DNA from: Clostridiales bacterium
Lineage (GTDB): Bacteria; Bacillota; Clostridia; Lachnospirales; Lachnospiraceae
Direction: 5' to 3'
Length of the DNA: 10,677 nt
NCBI GenBank assembly: GCA_019420275.1
Contig: JAHZHN010000025.1
Location: 1 to 10,677, forward strand
This document shows, piece after piece, positions 1-6,700 of this stretch (its first letter is position 1; each line of letters starts with the position of its first letter). The translations under genes were made by a program, and so were the position numbers. Under the pieces are notes generated by a model. It was given only the letters and a program-made list of their open reading frames with translations. It was not told the DNA's origin and did not search any database.

Positions 1-60
1 TTTTATAGATTACCTCTGCCTCGTATAATCCAATATCACATTTATATAAAATTTGCGTTA

Positions 61-106
61 AAAATAAAAAAAGATTTCACTTTTTATGTCTTCAAAAGTG
101 AAATCT
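61..106 (-). terminator. Rho-independent terminator of the pilus operon
   Basis: On the minus strand a 13-bp perfect stem (72-84 pairs with 94-106, 9-nt loop) is followed at once by a T-rich tract, seen as A-runs at 61-72 on the plus strand. It lies 25 bases beyond the stop codon of the last pilus gene. The stem is AT-rich, but its length and the T-run make this a convincing intrinsic terminator ending the transcript that starts near 10.1 kb. The plus-strand direction lacks a matching T-run, so it should act mainly on the operon. Bases 1-60 hold nothing I can assign. Confidence 0.85.
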
Positions 107-131
107 GAATACTTCGGCTATCCTTTTTTAT

Positions 132-755
132 TTATTCTTCTGTTTTCCTTTTCTCTCTATACCCTTTTATCCCCCCAAATAAAATCACAAAACCGCTCAT
201 CATCAACATACATACTAAAATGTTGATTGGCGCACGATCCCCTGTTTTCACAGGTTTTTTAGATTGCGCCGAATCTTTGGGCGCTTCATAGCGATTTACA
301 AATCGAACGGCCTCTTTTTTCACTTCCTCTTTTCCCTGCTCCAAAGCCACAACCGAAGTTTCCAGTCTCTGTGCAGAATCTGCAGTACAATACACCGTTA
401 CAGTATACACACATGAATCATATTGATACTGTTTTGCACCCCCGGACTGCTGTTTGATTTCGTACCGATAAACCCCTGGCTGCGTAAATGTCATCGGAGG
501 AAATTCTTTTTTCCCTTTTCCCTGTATCTCTATCACAACTTTTTGGTCTTTTGCCTGCTCCGGCATAGGGGCATTGTCTGTCAGTGCCCGCATCCAAACC
601 ATAAATGTTTCCGGTTTCACTGGCCTGTCCCCTTCCAGAACAATTTCAACCGGAAGTTGAAAGCTTGTTTCCATTGCAAAACTCTGCATGGAATTTATGC
701 TGAATACTAACACTATAAGTAAAATAGAAAGCAGGGTTCTTTTTCGCTTTTTCAC
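132..755 (-). CDS. Small FctB-like minor (basal) pilin with C-terminal sorting signal
   Basis: A 207-aa secreted, wall-anchored protein. Residues 1-28 form a signal peptide (Lys/Arg-rich start, hydrophobic core, cleavage likely after SFA). Residues about 30-155 form one Ig-like domain of the Spy0128/FctA family, recognised by PGVYRYEIKQ at 93-102, a YDSCVYTVTV strand and the ending RFVNRYEAP. A short polar linker leads to the sorting signal PVKTGD (168-173), a hydrophobic segment and a basic tail. The intramolecular isopeptide triad looks broken: Gln102 sits where the family has Glu, and no Lys lies at the expected place in the first strand. The position after the sortase gene matches fctB, the wall-anchoring base subunit of streptococcal FCT-3 pili, so I infer a basal role. 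The start is GTG (753-755), 3 nt after the sortase stop. The sorting motif has Val where the other two substrates have Pro, so another sortase may process it. Confidence 0.82.
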   Translation of the reverse strand: MKKRKRTLLSILLIVLVFSINSMQSFAMETSFQLPVEIVLEGDRPVKPETFMVWMRALTDNAPMPEQAKDQKVVIEIQGKGKKEFPPMTFTQPGVYRYEIKQQSGGAKQYQYDSCVYTVTVYCTADSAQRLETSVVALEQGKEEVKKEAVRFVNRYEAPKDSAQSKKPVKTGDRAPINILVCMLMMSGFVILFGGIKGYREKRKTEE

Positions 756-758
756 ATA

Positions 759-1535
759 TTACTCCTCCCTGTTCTTCTCTTTTTCCGGTATCATCTGAGC
801 CAGAACTACAGTTCTGGCATCTGTAAATTCCGATGTACAGGTCGTCAAAGCTATCATCTGTGGGGATTTACACTGCTCCAACTGATTCAGTATATCTTCT
901 CTGACAAAAAGGGCATGACTGCGAATGTATTCCAGCTGTCCTTGCGGCCACTCTTTCGGCCAATTTTTCAATTGAAAGATATATGGATCTGACACCCCTG
1001 TAACCAATACGGCTGCCACTTTCAAGTTGTAAACCCGATCTGGCAAAAGCAGTGTTCCTGTAGCATTTTTTTCAAAAAATTCCGGCTTTTTATATAAGTC
1101 CAGATCCCCAAACATATTTCCGCCATCCATGTGATGGCCATACAGCAGATGATATGAGTCTGAAAAATCTTTTGCATTCTGACTGTCCAGAAAGATGCTT
1201 CCTGCAAGAGCAAATTTTCCATATACATCTCGATTGATATAGGTGAGATTCGATTCTCCCTGTAAAACCGGGAAGTCAATATGGGTTCCATCCATTGTGA
1301 TCCAGGCACAGACATCAGGATTAATAGAACATAATTTAGAAAAATCTGGTTGTTCTTTATCGGGCTTTAGTTTCAGCATATCCGCCTGCACATTTTCCGC
1401 TGCCGAATAAATTCTCCGATTATCATTCAACACAAACAATGCATACGCAGCGGCAATCATAAAAATAAGAATAAGCAAAAAACTGATCAAAAAGTTCAGA
1501 AAACGCTGTATGTACCCGGAAATCTTATATCCCAC
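759..1535 (-). CDS. Class B sortase, predicted pilus polymerase (SrtC2-like)
   Basis: A membrane-anchored cysteine transpeptidase of 258 aa, the usual class B length. It would cleave the P-x-T-G signals of the neighbouring pilins and join them to a Lys of the next subunit. Residues about 12-36 form a single N-terminal membrane segment; there is no C-terminal membrane segment and no class C lid motif. Class B hallmarks are INPDVCAWITMDGT (71-84), GSIFLD (112-117), YGHHMDGGNMFGDL (132-145, catalytic His134) and ALTTCTSEFTDAR (229-241, catalytic Cys233 and Arg241). All three active-site residues are present. In S. pyogenes FCT-3 islands the pilus polymerase SrtC2 is likewise class B and lies between fctA and fctB, as here. 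The start is GTG (1533-1535) with AGGAG 7 nt upstream. A 79-nt gap with a hairpin separates it from the pilin. Which of the three substrates it prefers is not visible. Confidence 0.92.
   Translation of the reverse strand: MGYKISGYIQRFLNFLISFLLILIFMIAAAYALFVLNDNRRIYSAAENVQADMLKLKPDKEQPDFSKLCSINPDVCAWITMDGTHIDFPVLQGESNLTYINRDVYGKFALAGSIFLDSQNAKDFSDSYHLLYGHHMDGGNMFGDLDLYKKPEFFEKNATGTLLLPDRVYNLKVAAVLVTGVSDPYIFQLKNWPKEWPQGQLEYIRSHALFVREDILNQLEQCKSPQMIALTTCTSEFTDARTVVLAQMIPEKEKNREE
762..768 (-). promoter_or_regulatory. Ribosome binding site of the FctB-like pilin, inside the sortase stop region
   Basis: GGAGGAG on the minus strand is formed by the last sense codons of the sortase (Arg-Glu-Glu, then TAA) and lies 6-8 nt before the GTG start of the small pilin. 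The site is thus covered by ribosomes finishing the sortase, which suggests translational coupling of the two genes. Confidence 0.75.
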
Positions 1536-1542
1536 TGTTCTA

Positions 1543-1547
1543 CTCCT
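1543..1547 (-). promoter_or_regulatory. Ribosome binding site of the sortase
   Basis: AGGAG on the minus strand sits 7 nt before the GTG codon at 1533-1535. This decides the start and supports a GTG rather than an internal ATG. Confidence 0.7.
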
Positions 1548-1572
1548 TTTGTCTGTCCTTCTTTTGCAGAGA

Positions 1573-1596
1573 ATCCTCCGTGAATCTACGGAGGAT
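1573..1596 (-). promoter_or_regulatory. Intercistronic hairpin between major pilin and sortase
   Basis: A 9-bp perfect stem (1573-1581 with 1588-1596, 6-nt loop) lies 18 bases after the pilin stop codon. No T-run follows it on the minus strand, so it is not a standard terminator. Its 5' arm carries CCTCC and its 3' arm GGAGG. The likely effect is protection of the upstream pilin message from 3' exonucleases, or partial attenuation, giving more pilin than sortase. That role is inference. Confidence 0.6.
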
Positions 1597-1614
1597 CCCC
1601 ACTATCTGCTTCTT

Positions 1615-2937
1615 TTACTCTTCTCTTCTTCTGCGGCTTTTTACAATCATCATACCTGCCCCAAGTACAACAAGACCAAGAATCAAAATATATGGAAGAG
1701 AATCCAGACTGATACCTGTATTTGGTTTCACCATTTCTTCATCTTCTGTATTCATTCCCTTGCTGTTGCTGATAATGATGTTATTATTCTTATCATATCC
1801 AACGATACCGGTTGCAGAAAGATTTGCTCCATATTTTCCAGGGTTGTCGGTTGTCGGATTATCCAATTTTGTTCCACCGCCATAATACGCTACCGTATAT
1901 CCTGCGGATGGATCATTGAGATTTTGATCCGTTAACTGACCGATATGCTTTGCATCCTCTTTCACCGTATAAGATACTCCTGCCGGAACCCCCTGAAATT
2001 TAACAGTTTCTCCATTTTTAATGGCAAGATTTATCGTTGCTGTATATCCGTTTGCATCATTTCCTGTCCAACCAGATGCATTCGCTCCTACTTTTGCAAT
2101 CACATGTTCTGTTCCATCATTACAGATAATGTCACTGCGAACTGGTTTTTCTGACGTCAGTGTTACCGTTACATCAAATTCCTGTTCACGGCTTGCAAGA
2201 GGTCCACGTACATGTTTCATAATTCTGAATTTTGCTGCTGTTGTCTCAGGAGTTTCTCCTGGATCTGGCTCTGGTTTCGGAATCGGATCCGGATTTGGAT
2301 CTGGATCCGGAATTGGGTTCGGATTTGGATCTGTCGGTCCCTGTTTATCCGGATCAATTTCTCCATCTAACAGATACTTATTTTTAAAATCTGCCTTTTT
2401 GCTTGCAGTTGTCTGATCCAGCCCATTGCCTGCTCCGATTGTAGTATCATTTTCTGCAACTGTTACGATTTTTTTCAGCACGCCGTTGTCAAATTTTACA
2501 ACAACCTGAATACAAACTGGAGTCTTATCATATACCACACCTGCAGTATCTTTAGATCCCGGCGTATGTACAGACGGTGACTGTTCTTCAATTTTATAGT
2601 TGTATTTTCCCGGCACTGTATAAGCCGGCACATCGACTGTGATATCGCTCGTAACTGCTGCAACTGGTGACAAGTCACGTACTGACAGATTTGGTGCACT
2701 GTCTGGCTCCACTGGAGCGGCTGTACATGTGGACTTAAATTTTAAAGTTTCATCCGGATATCTGTCAACGGCTGTTGCTCCGTCTAATTTCACATAATTT
2801 TTCTGGATAGTAAATGTTGTCTTCTCACTAGCCAGATCCCCTTTTGTTGGATAGTCTGATGGCCCTGCTGCAAATACTGGTATGCTCATGCAGAATGCTA
2901 AAATCACGGCCAGTACTGCGGATAATTTTTTCTTCAT
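1615..2937 (-). CDS. Major (backbone) pilin, two-domain FctA/Spy0128-like, sortase substrate
   Basis: A 440-aa secreted pilin. Residues 1-24 are the signal peptide (cleavage near VFAA). Domain 1 (about 38-190) is FctA-like: TFTIQKNY with Lys46, PGKYNYKIEE with Glu118 and FKNKYL with Asn186 make a plausible Lys-Asn isopeptide bond with its catalytic Glu. A Pro/Asp/Asn-rich linker (about 195-232) follows. Domain 2 (about 235-395) is a second Ig-like stalk domain with the same arrangement: Lys241 in RIMKHVRGPL, Glu327 in SYTVKEDA and Asn391 in IIISNSK. The C-terminus has KPNTGISLDSLPY (404-416), a hydrophobic segment and RRRREE. Self-locked domains and a central position between sipA-like and class B sortase genes mark it as the shaft subunit, like S. 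pyogenes FctA. It is the only operon gene with an undisputed ATG start and has a good AGGAG. The Lys used for polymerisation is not identified. Cys71, Cys142 and Cys272 are unusual for an exported Gram-positive protein. Confidence 0.9.
   Translation of the reverse strand: MKKKLSAVLAVILAFCMSIPVFAAGPSDYPTKGDLASEKTTFTIQKNYVKLDGATAVDRYPDETLKFKSTCTAAPVEPDSAPNLSVRDLSPVAAVTSDITVDVPAYTVPGKYNYKIEEQSPSVHTPGSKDTAGVVYDKTPVCIQVVVKFDNGVLKKIVTVAENDTTIGAGNGLDQTTASKKADFKNKYLLDGEIDPDKQGPTDPNPNPIPDPDPNPDPIPKPEPDPGETPETTAAKFRIMKHVRGPLASREQEFDVTVTLTSEKPVRSDIICNDGTEHVIAKVGANASGWTGNDANGYTATINLAIKNGETVKFQGVPAGVSYTVKEDAKHIGQLTDQNLNDPSAGYTVAYYGGGTKLDNPTTDNPGKYGANLSATGIVGYDKNNNIIISNSKGMNTEDEEMVKPNTGISLDSLPYILILGLVVLGAGMMIVKSRRRREE
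2248..2340 (-). repeat. Low-complexity Pro-rich interdomain linker of the major pilin
   Basis: Residues about 200-230 of the pilin alternate Pro with Asp, Asn, Ile, Lys and Glu (dipeptides NP, DP, IP, KP). In DNA this appears as imperfect 6-base units around GGATCC/GGATTT/GGATCT on the plus strand. Such a segment would form an extended polyproline-like spacer between the two Ig-like domains. Imperfect short repeats could change in length between strains. Confidence 0.8.
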
Positions 2938-2943
2938 ACTTTT

Positions 2944-2950
2944 TCTCCTT
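2944..2950 (-). promoter_or_regulatory. Ribosome binding site of the major pilin
   Basis: AAGGAGA on the minus strand ends 6 nt before the ATG at 2935-2937, leaving 7 nt after the GGAG core. Good spacing together with an ATG predicts the strongest initiation in the operon. Confidence 0.75.
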
Positions 2951-2981
2951 TTATCCTTTGTTTACAAGTTTCTCTGCAAAG

Positions 2982-3539
2982 TTAAAGTCCTCTGCGGCGG
3001 ACAATGGTAATCACCTTGCCCTTGACCGCTTCTTCCGGCAGTGGACCAAAGTCTCTGCTGTCAGAAGCTTTTGTGCGGTAGTCCCCCAGAACAAAGACAT
3101 ACCCTTCCGGCACTTGATAAGGATATTTCAAAAGTTCTTTCGGCTCTGTGGGATAAAGGATCTCCCCAGACTGGATTGTGCCGTTGATATAAAGCCTGCC
3201 TTCTTCATCCATATCCACATAATCTGTTCCTTTTGCTACCACACGCGATGCACAGATTTCTCTGTCCATCTCATACAAGATCAGGTCATCCTTTTGAATT
3301 TCTTGTTCCATTCGAAATCCCAAAACAAGATCCCCATCTTTTAATGATGGAAACATCGAGTTTCCATTGAGCTGGCAAATGATAAATACTCTGGAAAACA
3401 GGATATAAAATACAAGTACTAAACCTGCAACTCTTACTCCCAGCTCCTGCCATCCTCTGCGGTTGAGAATGGCATTTCTTCTGGATTGAATAACCTGCTC
3501 TGCTGTCAGTTTTGAGTTTTGATGCTTTCTTTTCATCAC
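2982..3539 (-). CDS. Signal peptidase I-like pilus assembly protein (SipA-like), probable catalytic loss
   Basis: A 185-aa S26-family protein with one N-terminal membrane segment (about 35-55) and an extracellular domain. Family boxes are clear: NGNSMFPSLKDGD (58-70) with the usual nucleophile Ser61, then RVVAKGTDYVDMDEEG (99-114), YINGTI, and GDYRTKASDSRDFGPL (152-167). The general-base Lys that precedes RV in bacterial signal peptidases (KRV) is Ser98 here (ASRVV; codon TCG near 3250), and it is not the His of the ER/archaeal type. I infer that the protein is inactive or much altered. That parallels S. pyogenes SipA, which lacks its dyad and acts as a pilus assembly factor. The start is GTG at 3537-3539 or the ATG right after it (3534-3536); GAGG upstream favours GTG. 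It overlaps the 87-aa gene by 4 nt and precedes the pilin by 44 nt. An active enzyme using another Lys (such as Lys103) cannot be excluded. Confidence 0.87.
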   Translation of the reverse strand: MMKRKHQNSKLTAEQVIQSRRNAILNRRGWQELGVRVAGLVLVFYILFSRVFIICQLNGNSMFPSLKDGDLVLGFRMEQEIQKDDLILYEMDREICASRVVAKGTDYVDMDEEGRLYINGTIQSGEILYPTEPKELLKYPYQVPEGYVFVLGDYRTKASDSRDFGPLPEEAVKGKVITIVRRRGL

Positions 3540-3799
3540 TCGGAATCATCCTCATGAATTCTGGTACGTTCTTTTAACAGAAGATCATATCTCTTTCTTT
3601 CCCATTTCAGAGATTCCTCATACATATGGTTCAACTCCTGTATTTTTTTCCAGACGTCCGCTTCGTCTACACCAAAAAGCTTCTTTTTAAACTTCAGCTG
3701 CTGCAAATATTTTACAATCCTGTTTTCCTGCTGCCAGCTATTTTCTTCCTCTGGTATCCTCTTCGAATCTATCGCGCTCCCTCCTATTCTGTTACTCAC
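3536..3799 (-). CDS. Small cytoplasmic protein of unknown function within the pilus operon
   Basis: An 87-aa (or 78-aa) protein that I cannot assign to a family. It has no signal peptide or membrane segment. It is highly charged, and the core (about 36-75) reads FKKKLFGVDEADVW, then KKIQELNHMYEESLKWERKR, predicted as a long amphipathic helix or coiled coil. The spacing of the F, G and DxxDVW residues before a helix loosely recalls the N-terminal lipid-binding motif of DivIVA/GpsB proteins, but this is only a resemblance. The open frame begins with GTG at 3797-3799, overlapping the giant adhesin stop by 8 nt, yet that GTG has no good ribosome site. A strong AGGAGGG (3779-3785) lies inside the frame, 6 nt before an ATA codon at 3770-3772, which may be the true start. 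Translation seems real: the frame is fully open and overlaps both neighbours by only a few bases. S. pyogenes FCT-3 has no gene here. A cytoplasmic partner for pilus assembly is inference. Confidence 0.75.
   Translation of the reverse strand: MSNRIGGSAIDSKRIPEEENSWQQENRIVKYLQQLKFKKKLFGVDEADVWKKIQELNHMYEESLKWERKRYDLLLKERTRIHEDDSE
3779..3785 (-). promoter_or_regulatory. Strong Shine-Dalgarno inside the start region of the 87-aa gene
   Basis: AGGAGGG on the minus strand is the best ribosome site at this junction, but it lies 11 nt downstream of the GTG start. The only in-frame codon at proper distance (6 nt) is ATA at 3770-3772. No ATG, GTG or TTG lies at that distance in any frame. It decides between a leaderless-style GTG start fed by coupling and a rare ATA start. 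Confidence 0.6.
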
Positions 3800-6700
3800 T
3801 GTCTAGCCTGTTTTTCTTTCTTCTTTGATAGAACCCAAACACTGATGCAATACTTATGATGACCAGCATCCATAGATACGGTTCCTCATCTAAGTCGATT
3901 CCTGTATCTGGTGTTGCATCTTCTACATTCTCATTTGTAATCTTCAGTTCAATGATATCTCCCGGCATTCCGGTAATCTTATGCGTCATAACGGCTGTAT
4001 TTTGATTTTCAACTGCCGATATTCCCTGCAAATAGCCTCCGTTTTGATCTTTTTGTGAAAGCGAAATATCGTATTTTGATGTATCCACAGTTTCTGTAAT
4101 TTTAATATCTGATCCCAGTTCTACATGGGATAGCGTAATCATTTCACCATTCTTAACCGAAGCGGTAGTCTGTTTGTTCATCTTTATACCATCTTCCCGA
4201 TAAGAAATCTCCACAGTAAAAGGCTTGTCCAACTCTCCGAACGGACCGGTTACTTCTTTGAGAATCTGAACTGTAACCCCTCCTTTTTGAGGATGATTAA
4301 CAACATGTCTGTCTGCCAGTGGTTTCCATGCGTTTGTTTCCGGATTTTTTTCATATAAGAAGAGGATTTCATTTTCTATATCCAGCATATACAATGACAA
4401 ATTGTCTTGATATTGGACTTTTCCAGTCTCTCCTTTATACGGAGTAGACGTTTCTACCATCCAGTATCTGCCATTTGGCACCGTATCCGGTATTTGAAGC
4501 ATGCCTCTTTCATCTGTCATATACGGTTCTACCGTAATCGGAGTACACTCCTGTCTATCCTTTTTCAGAACAACTGCATCCGTGCTTTGTCCATTCTGAT
4601 ATTCTACTGTATATCCCGTATCATCCACATATTCTGAAGTACCTTCTTTATACGGTACTTCATACAGCATGAACTTCGCATCTTTGAGACGATTTCTCGG
4701 AAGATCATCCGTCTTTAAAAAGCTTCTGTCTGCCAGATTGAAATGTAGATTCTGAACTTCCAGCTCTATTGCAGCGACATTCTGAAATTCTTGTTCCTGA
4801 TTCGGCAACAGCGGCTGATTATCCTTATCTTTGTACTGAATCTCAGGATAGATTACTTCATAGTAAAGAAATCCATCCCCAAATTCCGGTGAATAATGAG
4901 TCTTGCCGATTTCGATTTCTTCTATTTTGTATTCTACCGGCTTCGTGTCTAAAAACAATGGAACTTTTTCAATGGTATACTCCCATCCGTTTTCTTCATT
5001 CAGCAGGAATTCCTGCCCCGTAGAGATTCCGTTCTGATACAGTCGCACTTTTACCTGTTTTTCCGTCAAAGCATCATTTCTGTTTTCCCATATCTTTTTT
5101 ATATGCAGCTTACTACTTTTTGAAAAATTTCGGATATTCAGGTTTGTATCTCCCCGAATCGTCAGCACAGATTTTCCATCGATCATTCCATTTTCCGGTG
5201 CTGTTACCGGACCTTGCGTTCCTTCTGCTTTCCTGTCAACCAGTTTGGCTGTCTGGATTTTGAATGCTCCATCTTTGATGACAACTGTAATCTGAACATC
5301 CCCCGGATCGATATAACCAATTGGTACGTTCTTCTCCCGCAGCAGATAAGTTTCTGTTGCCGTACGGTTATTTCCCGCTTCATCCTGCAGAGGAATCGCA
5401 ATCTCTGCAATTCCGTTTTTATCGGTCGTTACCGGTTCTTTCTCAACGCCATCCAGACTGACGTCAAAGGTAATGTCCTTCATCCCCTGTCCGGTAGAAA
5501 CATCAAATTTATTCAGTGTAAGTACTCCCGGCTTCTGATAGCGGTTCTCCAATTCAATGGTAAGGGATTCTCCACCCCGTCCCATGCCCCGTCCTGTGAA
5601 TTTAATTCCACTTTCCGGATATAATTCCCAGGTATTTACATTCTCTCCTGACTCATGAGAATTGTGGACATTATACCAGCCCGAAAATTGCACCGTCTGA
5701 TTCTTTGGCTCATAATTGTATTCCTTTAATGTGTATTTCCAAAACGGATCGGCTTTGACAATCCAGGTACAACTTGTGTGTGTCTCATCGTCCCATGTTC
5801 CTACAACCTGATCCGGAGTATCTGCTGCAGGCATCTGGCTTTCCTCCGATGGGAGCACTAACTTCATGTGCTGATGAAATGCCGGAGGCTGTATCGTTCC
5901 ATCTGAAAACCTTTCATCCATATCAATGCCGATGTAATAATCTTTCTGTATCTCTTTTATTACATCTGGCTGCCCGACAAAGTCTTTCTGTACAGTCAGA
6001 TACCCATTTTTCGCTACAATACGTCCATCAATATGCCATCCATCTGACATTTCACTTTTGAAGGAATACCAGTAAATCGTAAAAAATTCTGTGTCTAATT
6101 TAGAAGAAGGAATCTCCTTTTCACCGATACGGATCTTCCGTCCGCTTTCACGTATGGTTTGGAAAACTTCTTCATCCGATGGAATGCGATCTATTTTGTA
6201 TATATAATCCTCATTGCCGATGTATCCTTCATCCGGTTTTGTCCCTTGCAGCAGCTTCATCACACTCTTATGTCCATTGGCATAATGTTCCCATAGTGTT
6301 GGATTTTTGTTACCAAGCACAGGTACATCATGTAAAAGGCTTGCTGATACGTTACAATTTGCAACGGCAACAGCACTTGTGTAATCATCTTCATTTACCG
6401 ATGGCAATGCGACCGACCCGTCTTCCGGCATCGCAGATTTACAGATATAGAACTGTACCTGCTTTCGGTTTCGATCGCTCACCTTGCTCCATGCCGCATA
6501 GAAAATAATCGGTTTCTGTGTATCATTGATTATCTCGGCAAGCTCCATTCCCGAATAACATTCCTGCCAGCGTCCCTTTCCATCTCTGTAATCCCAATGG
6601 TCAAATTCGTACTGTTCCAGTTCTTTACTGTCATTGTCCTCATGATCATAAATCAGCGGATATGGGGATTTTATCTTATATGTTCCTTTCTCATCTTCCG

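Noticed and set aside
24..29. TATAAT -10 box on the plus strand at the left edge
   Set aside because: The expected -35 position reads TTTTAT, and any downstream plus-strand gene is lacking; it points into the operon terminator.
1573..1596. Hairpin after the pilin as an intrinsic terminator
   Set aside because: No T-run follows on the minus strand and the sortase downstream needs the same transcript; kept as a processing or stability element instead.
1510..1935. Plus-strand open frame of 141 codons opposite the sortase start and pilin end
   Set aside because: It is antisense to well-supported genes, has no ribosome site and reads as composition-driven shadow protein rich in Ile, Cys and Ser. 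The same holds for the other plus-strand frames opposite the adhesin and pilin genes.
6006..6461. Cpa-type thioester domain in the adhesin
   Set aside because: The Cys residues (1161, 1190) lack the usual neighbouring motif and no matching Gln partner motif is evident, so a thioester cannot be claimed.
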